Notes: a model not told the origin generated them from the sequence alone. DNA of 64,000 nucleotides from Candidatus Cloacimonetes bacterium HGW-Cloacimonetes-2 (GCA_002842035.1 PHBP01000010.1:48211-112210); one strand, 5' to 3'. Positions 46,508-56,298 are shown, counted from the first letter of the stretch. Made by a program: numbers and translations.

Positions 46508-47851
46508 GTGAAAAATAGCTTGCTGGTAGTATTGGTACTGAGCCTGATGAGTGTTGGCTTGGTGGCAGAAGATTGGATCACAATCTACAACGATGATCTT
46601 TCCTTGGTGCGCAGCCAAATGGATTTGGAACTGCAGGAAGGAAGACAAGAATACAACTATTCGGATATTACGTCCAGAATCAATGCTGCATCGGTGATTG
46701 TAAGCTCGCTGAACAATCAAATCCGCGTGGCAGAGCAGAATTACGAGTATGATCTGGCTGGAAAAGCCCAAATTATGGCAAAGTACATCGACAAAGAAGT
46801 AACGATGCTCACCAAGAATCAGGCGACTGTATATAGCGGCATAATGAAGTTTTACGATGGCAGCTCCATAGGCCTGCTGGAAAGCGGAACAAACAGACTT
46901 TTGATCCTGAGCGAAGCCGAAGTGGAAGTGATCCAACTGGCAGAGCTTCCCTCCAATTTCTATACCCGGCCGACCCTGCATTGGAGCTTGATTGCTCCCC
47001 GCGCTGCCAGGTATCCGCTCCAGCTTACCTATCTTAGCGGTGGTTTTAGCTGGGATGTGGCTTACAACGCAGTCTGGAATGGCGAAAAGCTCGCTCTCAA
47101 TTCCTGGGTGACCATCCGCAATTACTCCGGCAGAGCCTTTAACAACGTCAATCTCAAGCTTGTGGCAGGCGATATCAACCGGGTGAGCAATGTGTACAAA
47201 TCTTATGATGAAATGACATTGGACCGGGCTACGATGGCAGGCGGAATGGCAGCACCCTCCTTTGAAGAGAGAGCATTTCACGATTTCCACCTTTACAGCC
47301 TCGATCAGAAGGTCTCATTTGCAAACAATCAGACCAAACAGTTGGAGCTTTACCCTCTGCAAAATGTCAATGCTCGTTCCGAATATGCTTACTACGTCCA
47401 TTCCAATAGCGTGCTGAGCAATATCATCTTCCGCAATACCGAAGCTGAAGGCCTGGGAAAACCGCTGCCCAAGGGAATCTTCACGATTTACCGGGCGGAT
47501 GTGGATGGAAATCTGGAATTGATCGGCGAAGACAGCATCGAGCATACCAGCCGTAATGAAGAGGTAACCCTCACCACAGGCAAAGCCTTTGATCTGGTAG
47601 CTTCCACAGTTGTCAGAGATGCCCGCAGCATTAGCCAGAGAGTCTCGGAACGTACGATCCAGGTAACGCTGCGCAACAACAGTGAAGAAGCCAAGTCGAT
47701 CAAGGTCTATCACCAGCTCAATGCCAATAGCCGGATTGTCGAATCCCAGAGACCCTACGAGGTCAATAACGAGCTCAAGGCAACGATCCCGATTCAGATC
47801 GCGGCCGGGGAAGAGATTATCTTTACCTTTAGGGAAAGATCAGAGTATTGA
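46508..47851 (+). CDS. Exported DUF4139-domain protein
   Basis: 447 residues starting at GTG (46508) after a strong AGGAGGAAG. Signal peptide KNSLLVVLVLSLMSVGLVA. The second half (LTYLSGGFSWDVAYNAVW ... NSWVTIRNYSGRAFNNVNLKLVAGDINRV ... ITVTLRNNSEEAKSI-like strands) fits DUF4139, a beta-rich domain also found in mucoidy-inhibitor-like proteins. No catalytic residues are evident. Probably periplasmic or surface-exposed. It ends with a clear terminator. Confidence 0.78.
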   Translation: MKNSLLVVLVLSLMSVGLVAEDWITIYNDDLSLVRSQMDLELQEGRQEYNYSDITSRINAASVIVSSLNNQIRVAEQNYEYDLAGKAQIMAKYIDKEVTMLTKNQATVYSGIMKFYDGSSIGLLESGTNRLLILSEAEVEVIQLAELPSNFYTRPTLHWSLIAPRAARYPLQLTYLSGGFSWDVAYNAVWNGEKLALNSWVTIRNYSGRAFNNVNLKLVAGDINRVSNVYKSYDEMTLDRATMAGGMAAPSFEERAFHDFHLYSLDQKVSFANNQTKQLELYPLQNVNARSEYAYYVHSNSVLSNIIFRNTEAEGLGKPLPKGIFTIYRADVDGNLELIGEDSIEHTSRNEEVTLTTGKAFDLVASTVVRDARSISQRVSERTIQVTLRNNSEEAKSIKVYHQLNANSRIVESQRPYEVNNELKATIPIQIAAGEEIIFTFRERSEY

Positions 47852-47863
47852 TTTAGAGCTTGT

Positions 47864-47901
47864 TGTGGGAATCTTGCAAGAGGTTCCCACAGCTTTTTTT
47901 T
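47864..47901 (+). terminator. Rho-independent terminator
   Basis: TGTGGGAA (47864-47871) pairs with TTCCCACA (47884-47891), followed by GC and an eight-T run. It lies 13 bp beyond the DUF4139 gene and directly in front of the hsp20 gene, so hsp20 would need its own promoter or depend on read-through. Confidence 0.88.
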
Positions 47902-47911
47902 GAGGTTTGAA

Positions 47912-48352
47912 ATGAACGACAATATCTATACGAATCTAAAGGGTATTCAGCGTGAAATGCTAAGGCTATTGGGAGAAGTCTCCAGCCTTACCAATAGTCC
48001 CCTGGCGATTGAGGACGCCCTGGATGAAGTTTGGCATCCCAAGTGCGATGTCTATCAGACAGATGACGAATGGGTGATTATTGTGGAACTGGCAGGGGTC
48101 AGCAAAGAAGAGATCAGCATATCGCTGAGCGATGATTATCTGAGGATCAGCGGTAACCGTAGCTTTTGCCCGGACAAGCATCCCGGCTGCTACTACAATA
48201 TGGAGATCGAGACAGGTAACTTTGAGCGGAGGATATTCTTCCCCGATATGACAATCGACAAGGACAATCCCAAGGTAACCTATATCAATGGCATCCTGAG
48301 GATTGCCTTCAAGATTCAGGCCAGGATAGAACGGATTATCCCAATAAACTGA
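47912..48352 (+). CDS. Small heat-shock protein, Hsp20/alpha-crystallin family
   Basis: 146 residues from the ATG at 47912; a TTG at 47900 lies in the terminator T-run and is unlikely. The alpha-crystallin domain spans about 40-140 (CDVYQTDDEWVIIVELAGVSKEEISISL, YLRISGNR, NGILRIAF). The usual C-terminal I-x-I anchor is present as IIPIN. ATP-independent chaperone. Its TGA directly abuts the convergent stop of the ABC permease gene, forming TGATCA at 48350-48355. Confidence 0.88.
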   Translation: MNDNIYTNLKGIQREMLRLLGEVSSLTNSPLAIEDALDEVWHPKCDVYQTDDEWVIIVELAGVSKEEISISLSDDYLRISGNRSFCPDKHPGCYYNMEIETGNFERRIFFPDMTIDKDNPKVTYINGILRIAFKIQARIERIIPIN

Positions 48353-49147
48353 TCAGAACTTCTTTCGCAAGCTCAGGCTAAGCAGATAGAGGAAAAACTC
48401 CAGGATTACGATAGTAGCCCCGGTGGGCAGATTGAGCCACCAGGAGAGGGCAAAGCCACCCAGGGAGGAGATCACTGCGGCAGCCAGGCAGATCACCAGG
48501 ACAGATCGGAACTTTCTGGTGAGATTAGCGGCTATCGCTGCAGGAAGAATAAGCTGAGCACTTACCAGAATGATCCCGGCAGTTTTGAGGCTGATTACTA
48601 TATTGGCAGCCAGTAAGATCAGAAAGAGACGGTTTGTAAGCTGTGTGGGGACCCGAAAGACACGGGCGATCTCTGGATTGTAGGTAAGATAAAAGAGCTG
48701 TTTGTAGAATACCGAGATGAAGATGGCATTGAGAGTAGCCATTACAGCCAGACTGATCAGATCTGTGGCATTGACCATCAGCACGTTTCCAAAAAGATAG
48801 CTGGAAAGATCGAAGGTATAGCCACGCTTGAGAGAGATCAGCACTATACCAAGAGCCATCGAGACGGATAAGAAGATTGTGATGGAATTGGTCTCATCCA
48901 GCTTGCGACGCTCTGCCAGCCTGCCAATAGCGAGAGCGACCAGGATCACAAATGCCAGGGTCGTAATCGTAAAATTGAGCCCGGTGATCAGAGCGATGGC
49001 TATCCCGGCAAAAGCGATATGAGATAAGGCTTCACCCAGGTAGGATATGCGGCGCAGGGTTACATAAGGCGAGAAGAGGGCGAGGGAAAATCCCGAAAGT
49101 AGTGCTCCCAAAATGGCATTGATCAGAAATCCATAGAGTATAGGCAT
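48353..49147 (-). CDS. znuB: Zinc/manganese-type ABC transporter permease
   Basis: 264 residues with about eight membrane segments, ABC-3 family (LSGFSLALFSPYVTLRRISYLGEALSHIAFAGIA at the start, AGIILVSAQLILPAAIAANLT near residue 190). It works with the ATPase 1 bp upstream and the solute-binding lipoprotein to import Zn2+ or Mn2+. Last gene of the transporter operon. Confidence 0.9.
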   Translation of the reverse strand: MPILYGFLINAILGALLSGFSLALFSPYVTLRRISYLGEALSHIAFAGIAIALITGLNFTITTLAFVILVALAIGRLAERRKLDETNSITIFLSVSMALGIVLISLKRGYTFDLSSYLFGNVLMVNATDLISLAVMATLNAIFISVFYKQLFYLTYNPEIARVFRVPTQLTNRLFLILLAANIVISLKTAGIILVSAQLILPAAIAANLTRKFRSVLVICLAAAVISSLGGFALSWWLNLPTGATIVILEFFLYLLSLSLRKKF

Positions 49148-49148
49148 A

Positions 49149-49877
49149 TCAGTATTCCTTCTCGATCAAATGCACTGCTTCGCCAAAGGTTTTGTGGATG
49201 ATTTCTGCATTGAGCAGCTCAGTCTGAGTGTGGCAATGCAGGGTTTTATTCAGGCAGACGAGGAAGCTGCAATAGTCTGTAAGTGTATGCAAGTCGTGAG
49301 AGATGGTAATAATCGTCTTGCCCTGTTGATTGAGCTTTTTGAGCAGGGCGAAGAAGCTTTGGACGCCGGGGCGATCGATACTGGCTTCCGGCTCGTCCAA
49401 AATCAGATACTTACTACCGGTGGCAATAGCGCGTGCCAGTAGCACCCTCTGAAACTCTCCACCGGAGAGATTGCTGATTACAGATTTCTGTAAATTCTGG
49501 CAGCCGGTTTCTTCCATTGCAGACAGAGCGATCTTTCTGTCTTCCTGGCTAAAGCGTTTACCAGGCTTCAGAGAGCCCATCCTGCCGAGCAGTACGATAT
49601 CCAAAGCGGTTGCCGGGAAGTTGCGGTCATACTCTTCTCTTTGTGGCAGGTAGCCTATACTATTGTGCCTGAGCCAGGATTGATGATCCTCTCCATCTAT
49701 GTGGATGGAGCCGCTTTGCATATCAAGGAGCCCGATCATTAGCTTGATCAGAGTGGATTTGCCTGCACCGTTCGGACCGATGATAGCTACAAATTCAGCA
49801 TCCGTGATCTTGAGATCGATGTTCTCAAGAATAGCTTTTGAGTTTAGGCTGTAATTGACTTGCTTGATTTCAATCAT
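49149..49877 (-). CDS. znuC: Zinc/manganese-type ABC transporter ATP-binding subunit
   Basis: 242 residues. Walker A is GPNGAGKST near residue 34, the signature is LSGGEFQRVLLARA near 137, Walker B is YLILDEPEASID, and the switch His is in TISHDLH. The sequence fits the ABC-3 metal uptake class. It overlaps the binding-protein gene by 8 bp and is followed by the permease gene after 1 bp. Confidence 0.92.
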   Translation of the reverse strand: MIEIKQVNYSLNSKAILENIDLKITDAEFVAIIGPNGAGKSTLIKLMIGLLDMQSGSIHIDGEDHQSWLRHNSIGYLPQREEYDRNFPATALDIVLLGRMGSLKPGKRFSQEDRKIALSAMEETGCQNLQKSVISNLSGGEFQRVLLARAIATGSKYLILDEPEASIDRPGVQSFFALLKKLNQQGKTIITISHDLHTLTDYCSFLVCLNKTLHCHTQTELLNAEIIHKTFGEAVHLIEKEY

Positions 49878-50766
49878 TGAATGCGAGCTTCATAATTTGC
49901 CAATTGAGGCGGATAAACTGCACAATATCTGTAGCGCCGGCTTGAGTGCCGAGAGGATCCAGGGTAAGCACCTGCAATCCGAACTCATTGGCGACTACAT
50001 CGGCGGAGTGGCGGCTCATCTGGGGCTCGACAAAGATGGCTTTGACGTTATTACTGCGAATTGTAGTACCCAGATCGCTCATTTCCCGTGCGCTGGGTTC
50101 TTGCCCCGGAGAGCTCTGGATCGTGCCCAACAACTTGATATCGTAATCCCGCAGGAAATAAGCAAAGCTATTGTGGTATGTGATCAAACCAGGCTCGTTG
50201 AATTGAGCACGTTCTGTCTTGATCTGGCTATCGAGTTCCTGTAAACCCAGGTTCAGGTTTTTAGCCCGGCTGGCGATTGTATCTGCAAGATCGGGATAGA
50301 TTTGGGACAAACGAGGAACCAGCTTGTCCAATATCTTGATGATCTGGCGGGGAGCAGTCCAGACATGGGGATCTACAACTTCATCATCGTGCTCTGCTTC
50401 ACCTTCGTGGTGATGATCAAGTGTGGCAATACCCTTGATTTCTGAGATTTGAAAGCGTTTTGTGCTGTGCCTTCTGAGCTGAGGACGGATTGGATTTTCC
50501 AAGCCAAATCCATTACTCAGAATGAAATCTGCCTGTTCCATTAGCACCAGATCGGATGGATTGGGACTCCATGTATGAGGTGAGGAATTGATAGGCATAA
50601 TACTTTTTACCTCGATCTGAGGCTCCAGAAGCTCAGATAAAAGCAATTCGTAGGGATGGATAGTGGCGAGTGCCAAGGGTTTGGCTTTGGGAGTGTCGTT
50701 TTGACAAGAAGACAGCAGTAGGCTGGCAAGGACTGCCAATATCAGTATTAGGTAGCTTTTATTCAC
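49870..50766 (-). CDS. znuA: Zinc/manganese-binding lipoprotein of the ABC importer
   Basis: 298 residues from the GTG at 50766. The frame can be read from a GTG at 50802, but that start falls inside a hairpin following pepA. Signal peptide with lipobox LLSSC. The cluster-9 fold is supported by the metal-ligand His in SSPHTW, a His-rich loop (LDHHHEGEAEHDDE) preceding DPHVW, and the conserved YHNSFAYFLRDY and EPQMS segments. The His-rich loop favours zinc over manganese. Confidence 0.9.
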   Translation of the reverse strand: MNKSYLILILAVLASLLLSSCQNDTPKAKPLALATIHPYELLLSELLEPQIEVKSIMPINSSPHTWSPNPSDLVLMEQADFILSNGFGLENPIRPQLRRHSTKRFQISEIKGIATLDHHHEGEAEHDDEVVDPHVWTAPRQIIKILDKLVPRLSQIYPDLADTIASRAKNLNLGLQELDSQIKTERAQFNEPGLITYHNSFAYFLRDYDIKLLGTIQSSPGQEPSAREMSDLGTTIRSNNVKAIFVEPQMSRHSADVVANEFGLQVLTLDPLGTQAGATDIVQFIRLNWQIMKLAFND

Positions 50767-50789
50767 TATGTTTGACTCACAATAAGTAA

Positions 50790-50818
50790 TAGGGTGACCC
50801 ACCTGTGGCGGATCACCC
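50790..50818 (-). terminator. Hairpin between pepA and the znu genes
   Basis: GGGTGACCCACC and GGCGGATCACCC form a 12-bp stem with two mismatches around a 3-base loop, just past the pepA stop on the minus strand. No strong T-run follows, so it may attenuate rather than stop transcription. It could also stabilise the pepA mRNA 3' end. Confidence 0.5.
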
Positions 50819-50826
50819 GAAATAAA

Positions 50827-52305
50827 TTATTCCATACCACGCAAGAGGCTGGTGAGTAATCTCACGCCTACGCCTGTGGCACCATAAGCATTTACTCCGC
50901 CTTCTTTTTCACGTAAGGCAGTACCGGCAATATCGATATGGATCCAGGGCTTGTCCATCACAAATTCACGCAGGAAGAGCCCGGCAGTGATGCATCCCGC
51001 CATTGGTCCGCCCACGTTTTTCAGATCGGCTATTTCACTCTTGATCATCTCTTTATATTCATCGTGGGCAGGCATCTGCCAGATCAATTCACCGCTGAAA
51101 TCTGAGGCTTGTTGTAGTCTATCCAGCCATGCCTGATCATTTGTAAGGACGGCAGAGATCTGATTTCCCAGAGCTCCTACTGCTGCTCCGGTGAGAGTGG
51201 CGATATCGATCACCCGCTCTACTTTTTCACGTTCCAGAGCATAATGGATGGCATCAGCGAGTGTAAGGCGTCCTTCGGCATCAGTATTAATCACTTCGAT
51301 TGTTTTTCCACTCATAGAGCGGATGATATCGCCTGTTCTATAGGCATCGCCGGAGATCATATTCTCGCAGGCAGCAACAATGCCGATCACATTTATCTTG
51401 AGCTTCAGGGTTGCAATCGCTGACATTGCACCGATCACCGCGGCAGAGCCACCCATATCGTTTTTCATATTGACCATTCCCTGAGGGGTCTTGATGCAAT
51501 AACCACCACTGTCGTAGGTAAGCCCCTTGCCGACTAGTCCGGTGATGTCGTGTTTATTCTCGGGAGCGCCAAGATAACGCATAATGATCAGTTTGGGCTC
51601 GTGCTTGGAGCCTCTTGCCACTGCCAAAAAGGCATCCATCTTGATGCGTTTCAGCTTGTCCAGGGAGATCACTTCTATGGAAAAGCCGTATTGAAGAGCA
51701 GCTTTTTTGGCTGCTTCGGCAAGGGCTTCGGGAGTAAGCACATTAGCGGGCTCATTTACCAGATCACGGGCGAGTATGGTGGATTCGGCAAAGATCTTGC
51801 CTTCCAGGATGCCGCGGTTGATGTGGCGGGTATTCTTTGTATTCATCACCACGTGGATTGATTCCACCGTAAAGGCTTTGGCATCGCTGAGGTATTTATC
51901 GAATTTATAAGAGCTTAAAAGGGCGGCTTCGGAGAGGATGTGACCAAAGATCGTATCGTTGACAGGAATTTCATAACCGACAAAGAGATAGATATTCTTG
52001 GATTTCATCTTTTGGGCTGTGCGGATCACATTTGCCAGAATTGTTCGCATTTTGCTGGCGGTGAGCTTATCAGGATCTCCGGTACCCAGCAGGATTACCT
52101 TGCTGCTGTGTTTGCTGCAAAGATGATGAAAGGTCTTGATCTCACCGAAAGCAAAATCATAGCTCTCTGCTTCGATAAAGCCCAGGGCTGTTTTGGCCAG
52201 AGGTTCGGGGAGGTATTCCACCTGTTCGAGATCAGCTCCCGGTTTGTGGAGAATAATCACTGTATCCATATGTTCGGGTAATTTGCGGATTACATCGATC
52301 TTCAT
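50827..52305 (-). CDS. pepA: Leucyl/cytosol aminopeptidase (M17)
   Basis: 492 residues. Metal and catalytic motifs of M17 are present: VGKGLTYDSGGYCIK near residue 263, MKNDMGGSAAV near 281, and the signature NTDAEGRLTLADA near 343. It removes N-terminal residues from peptides, in line with an amino-acid-fermenting lifestyle. It lies 29 bp downstream of the large peptidase-barrel gene and upstream of the znu genes; M17 enzymes need zinc or manganese. Confidence 0.95.
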   Translation of the reverse strand: MKIDVIRKLPEHMDTVIILHKPGADLEQVEYLPEPLAKTALGFIEAESYDFAFGEIKTFHHLCSKHSSKVILLGTGDPDKLTASKMRTILANVIRTAQKMKSKNIYLFVGYEIPVNDTIFGHILSEAALLSSYKFDKYLSDAKAFTVESIHVVMNTKNTRHINRGILEGKIFAESTILARDLVNEPANVLTPEALAEAAKKAALQYGFSIEVISLDKLKRIKMDAFLAVARGSKHEPKLIIMRYLGAPENKHDITGLVGKGLTYDSGGYCIKTPQGMVNMKNDMGGSAAVIGAMSAIATLKLKINVIGIVAACENMISGDAYRTGDIIRSMSGKTIEVINTDAEGRLTLADAIHYALEREKVERVIDIATLTGAAVGALGNQISAVLTNDQAWLDRLQQASDFSGELIWQMPAHDEYKEMIKSEIADLKNVGGPMAGCITAGLFLREFVMDKPWIHIDIAGTALREKEGGVNAYGATGVGVRLLTSLLRGME

Positions 52306-52334
52306 TTAGTACTCCTGTTTATCATATTAGTATC

Positions 52335-55300
52335 TTAGAAATCTTCTGTAAGGCTGAGGTAATAATAGGGCTTTGAGACTCTTGAGAGATCTGTAAGCCA
52401 GGCTACATCAAACTTTAGAACAAAATATCCCATATTGAGCCTGGGCCCAAAGCCATAGCCCATATGCAGATCATCCAGTTTGCCATCCCTCATTCCCCGG
52501 AAATCGCTATTACGATCCCAGACAGCTCCCAAATCCATAAAGGCAGCTCCGCGGATATTGGAGAGTCCCAGAGGCAGGGGAAAAGCCATATCAATATAGT
52601 CAAAGAAGGGAAAGCGAAGCTCTGTGCTGTACATCAGCTTCTTTTCTCCGGAGAGATCGCCGTCGTAAGCTCTCACACCGTAATAACCGCCCAGGTCAAA
52701 GCGCTGGGGATTACCTCCTGTGCTGATACCGCCTATCAAGCGGTTTGCCCAGGCGTATCTGCGACTAAACAAGCTGTAGCTACGCAGATCAAAGTAGTTT
52801 GTCAAAAAGTCCATTCCATCTTTGGCAAAGCTCTTGCGAATACTGTATGTACCACGCCAGCCGACCAGAGGCCCAGTCGAGCCATAGAGGGCGTTATCGT
52901 GGACAATTGAGATACCGGGAGAATAGACCAGATCTGAGATGGGCTCCCAGGGATTGTTCAATGGATATGTATCATTAATCCACTCTCCTTCCGTATAAGA
53001 GCTGTTCCATTGCCAGGAATCCTGGTGGTATTCCCATTGGTAGAGACGATTCTCAAAATCCAGCCTCCAGAAGCGGTTAAAGGGATATCTGTAAAGCAGA
53101 TAGATACCTGTCTCACGCTGACGAGTCCGGAAGTAATCGTGCTCCGGGTTGTTGGTCAGCCGACGATAGTAAGCCTCATCAAAGAGATTGTAAAGTCCTA
53201 CCCCATAATCGGCTCTGTGTTTGAGATAGAGGTAAGTAAGCAGGATGTTTGAGTTTTCCAGTTTGCCGGCAATACCCAAGTTGATCCCGATACCGTGATT
53301 TCCCATCAGGTCGCTGAGCCCGAGCTCCAGATTACCGACAGCACCGACTGCCGAGGAATAAGCCAGTCCGCCCCAGAGGCTATCGAGGTGAAACTTTGGC
53401 TTGTAAGCTTTGATCGTAGGGATGCGAGTGCCGATCGAATCCGGCTTTTGATCCCATTCATAGTTGATCTCGGCTGGTTTGTACATCTCTTCAGGGTAGT
53501 AGAGCTCTCCAAAGAAAGGACGTCTGATGTCTGCATTTCGTGCCCGATGTTCACGGGGAATAAGCACCCGTGGTCTCTTGCCATAGTTATCCAGTAATCC
53601 CAAGTTTACGCTTTCCAGCAGGTCAGGACGGTCATTTACCGGTTGAGCTGCCAGGTAATCCTGATATTGCAGATCAGGCAAGGGATTATCGCCCAGATAG
53701 ATGTTCCAGGCTCCCTTGAAATAGACGGATAGTACCATATTCTCTTCATCTGAAGAGATGTCTGCGCTGTAGATACCGCAGAGAGTGGGGGCCACTGCTG
53801 CACGGCGACCTGATTCCAGATCCAGGACTTGCAGATTGGAGACACCACCCTGATCGGAGAGGTAGATAATTCGCTTGCCGCTTTTATCCCAGAAGGGTTT
53901 GCTGCATTTAGCATCGTCATAAGTTCTCTGCAACTGACTGCGTGAATCTATCTCGATCGTATAGATATCCGTTGTCATAGCAGCGAAATAGCCATCTGCT
54001 TCGCCAATGGTCTGTCTTTCTGCGCTATAAGCCAGCATCCTGCCATCAGGAGAGAATCTGGGCTGCATCTCCATATAGCTGTCGTCGGTAAGCCTTGTGA
54101 CAAAGCCACTGGCAATATCGTATATAAAGAGATCAGCTTGCATACCGGATTGAGCAGCCATAGCGATTTTTGTCCCATCGGGAGAGACATCCACTTCGTG
54201 GATTGCCGATAGCTGAGGGATCTCTATCTTTTGTAAGATAGTGCCAGTATCAACATCAAGTATATTGATCCTGTCTCCCAAAGCAGTCTTGGATGCGAAG
54301 GCGATGCGCCGATTATCTGGGAACCAGCTCAAGTTTGAGCGGAAGTAATAGAATTCTTCCATTGCCGGAGTGGATTCTCCGGTGATTACCTTTTTGGCGG
54401 GGGATAGGCCCCAAGATCCGGCTGCCCAGATAGAGTATCTGGCACCTTGATCAGAAAAATATACATAACGGCTGCCATCCGGGGAGAAGCGGGGAGCGAG
54501 ATTGAAATAGGAGCCGTCCTTATCGCTAAAGCTACGCTTGTCATAAGCTTCTTCGGGGATGCTGTGAGTATTGATTACAGGGAAGTAGTCCCGTTTCAAT
54601 TGATATCGCCAGCGTGATTCGAGCTCGGTAAATTCCATCCCAAAGACTTTCTTGGTAGCATCTTCCAGGCTGCCCATAGCACGTACAGCATAAAAGAATT
54701 CGCTTACCTTGTCGCTGCCCCAGGTTTTGCCAATATAGGTGAGGATGGATTCTCCCAGACGGTATGCCAGATAGCCTGAGATATAGTCCAAACTGGGCAG
54801 CTTGTCATTAACCACCATATCCAGAATAAACATATTGTTGTATGAATCTTCTCCACCAATGGAGAGATACTCCGGCAGCCCCTCGGAAAACCAGAAGGGG
54901 AAGCTGGTGGGCCTCAAAGATCGGAATGTATTGACCAGCCGGTTATCCAGAGCATTCAGGTATGCATGGGTAAGCTCGTGAGTAAGCAGCTCTTCCAGTT
55001 GTGTATAGCTGCCTTCAAAGGGGATCACCACCCTGTTTTTGAGGCTTTCAGTGAAACCTCCTACACCCTCGGAGAGGATTGGGTAGATGATATTGGTGGT
55101 CTGGAATTCGTTTTTGGAGGGATAAAAGATCACCGGTATCCTCGATACAACGGGGTACTTCAGCACATTCTTGATATAGTAATAGCGCTCTTCTGCCATC
55201 AGTGCAGCAAGCCTTCCAAAATCTTCCTGATCCGCCGGGAAGTAGATGTCAAAGTGCATAGTTTCCAGGTAAGCCCAGTCGCGCTGCACATAGTTCACTT

Positions 55301-55379
55301 TATTTTGTCCAAAGCTATAGGCATAGCCGAGGCTTGCCAGAGCCAGGATCGCGAGCATTAGTAAAAAAGTCTTTTTCAT
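52335..55379 (-). CDS. Gluzincin (peptidase MA-like) - WD40-like propeller - outer-membrane barrel fusion
   Basis: 1014 residues in three parts after a signal peptide (1-20). Residues about 25-280 form a peptidase-MA-like gluzincin domain, with H134, E135 and H138 in THELTHAY and a third ligand E166 in FSEGLPEY. Residues about 285-570 hold PD40/TolB-like repeats (RFSPDGSRYVYFS, DVSPDGTKIAMAA, RFSPDGRMLAYSA). Residues about 680-1014 are amphipathic strands with a terminal phenylalanine, as in an Omp85/BamA-like barrel. A surface protease anchored by its own barrel is the inference. It lies between an MCE gene and pepA. Confidence 0.8.
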   Translation of the reverse strand: MKKTFLLMLAILALASLGYAYSFGQNKVNYVQRDWAYLETMHFDIYFPADQEDFGRLAALMAEERYYYIKNVLKYPVVSRIPVIFYPSKNEFQTTNIIYPILSEGVGGFTESLKNRVVIPFEGSYTQLEELLTHELTHAYLNALDNRLVNTFRSLRPTSFPFWFSEGLPEYLSIGGEDSYNNMFILDMVVNDKLPSLDYISGYLAYRLGESILTYIGKTWGSDKVSEFFYAVRAMGSLEDATKKVFGMEFTELESRWRYQLKRDYFPVINTHSIPEEAYDKRSFSDKDGSYFNLAPRFSPDGSRYVYFSDQGARYSIWAAGSWGLSPAKKVITGESTPAMEEFYYFRSNLSWFPDNRRIAFASKTALGDRINILDVDTGTILQKIEIPQLSAIHEVDVSPDGTKIAMAAQSGMQADLFIYDIASGFVTRLTDDSYMEMQPRFSPDGRMLAYSAERQTIGEADGYFAAMTTDIYTIEIDSRSQLQRTYDDAKCSKPFWDKSGKRIIYLSDQGGVSNLQVLDLESGRRAAVAPTLCGIYSADISSDEENMVLSVYFKGAWNIYLGDNPLPDLQYQDYLAAQPVNDRPDLLESVNLGLLDNYGKRPRVLIPREHRARNADIRRPFFGELYYPEEMYKPAEINYEWDQKPDSIGTRIPTIKAYKPKFHLDSLWGGLAYSSAVGAVGNLELGLSDLMGNHGIGINLGIAGKLENSNILLTYLYLKHRADYGVGLYNLFDEAYYRRLTNNPEHDYFRTRQRETGIYLLYRYPFNRFWRLDFENRLYQWEYHQDSWQWNSSYTEGEWINDTYPLNNPWEPISDLVYSPGISIVHDNALYGSTGPLVGWRGTYSIRKSFAKDGMDFLTNYFDLRSYSLFSRRYAWANRLIGGISTGGNPQRFDLGGYYGVRAYDGDLSGEKKLMYSTELRFPFFDYIDMAFPLPLGLSNIRGAAFMDLGAVWDRNSDFRGMRDGKLDDLHMGYGFGPRLNMGYFVLKFDVAWLTDLSRVSKPYYYLSLTEDF

Positions 55380-55386
55380 ATCTATC

Positions 55387-56289
55387 CTAAAAGAGGCTGA
55401 ACTTGATGTAGCGCCGCGGATTCTGCTTGATATCCGCGATTAGCTGCTCCAGATTATTTAGCGAACTCAGCATTCGGTTGTAAAGCTCCTGGTCGTTTAC
55501 CAGACGTCCGGCTGTGCCACTGCCGTTGTTTACCGCTTCAACTGTCTGAGAGAGTTTTGCGGAAAGCACTTGCAGGCTATCCAGAGTGGTATTGACATTG
55601 GCCATTGCTCTGGGTGTATCACGTAGAATCTGTTCGATATTCTGATCGTTGTTTTCAACCACCTGGTTGATTCCGGTGGTCAAGTGGTCTATCCTATCCA
55701 AACTGCGGCTGATATCGCTCTTGAGCTCTACTGCCAGTCTATCCACATTGTTTACAGCATTATCAGCATTCCCCAGCAGGTTGCGCGAGCGCTCCAGGAC
55801 GCCATCCTCTGCCTTTAGCTCTGCCAGGATAGTGCTTAGCTCATCTATTGCTCCGGATGCTTTGCTCATTACAGCCATAATGCCGGAGGGTTCTTCGCCG
55901 GTAAGATATCCTGCCATAGACACTTCCTTGGGTCCGGAACCTTGGATGATGCTCATCACCGTTCCACCCATCAGGCTGCTATCGCCGATCAGGAATCTGC
56001 ATCCTTCCAATAGCTTTAGCTCACGCAGGATTTTTCCGCTTACGATCACTTTATCGCCCATCAGCTTAATTTCTCTTACGCGCCCTACTTCCATCCCGCG
56101 AAACATAATTTTATCACCCACTTCCAAGCCCATCACGTCTGTAAAGCCAACTCTCAGGTCTTGTTGATTTTTCAGATTGAGGCGACTGGTCATCCATAAA
56201 TAGCTTGCCACCAGGGCTACTATCACCAAGAGGCTGTAGATGCCTACCTTGAGCTGAGTTTTATACTGATTTGGGTAAAACTTGGACAT
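55387..56289 (-). CDS. MCE (MlaD-like) domain protein
   Basis: 300 residues. One N-terminal membrane helix (about 15-32) is followed by an MCE domain (about 38-115: LRVGFTDVMGLEVGDKIMFRGMEVGRVREI). A long helical tail with repeated NxxxxLxxL segments follows. It fits MlaD/YrbD lipid-transport subunits, which work with an MlaE-type permease and MlaF ATPase. Neither partner is in this window. Start preceded by GGAG. Confidence 0.85.
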   Translation of the reverse strand: MSKFYPNQYKTQLKVGIYSLLVIVALVASYLWMTSRLNLKNQQDLRVGFTDVMGLEVGDKIMFRGMEVGRVREIKLMGDKVIVSGKILRELKLLEGCRFLIGDSSLMGGTVMSIIQGSGPKEVSMAGYLTGEEPSGIMAVMSKASGAIDELSTILAELKAEDGVLERSRNLLGNADNAVNNVDRLAVELKSDISRSLDRIDHLTTGINQVVENNDQNIEQILRDTPRAMANVNTTLDSLQVLSAKLSQTVEAVNNGSGTAGRLVNDQELYNRMLSSLNNLEQLIADIKQNPRRYIKFSLF

Positions 56290-56298
56290 TATCTCCGC

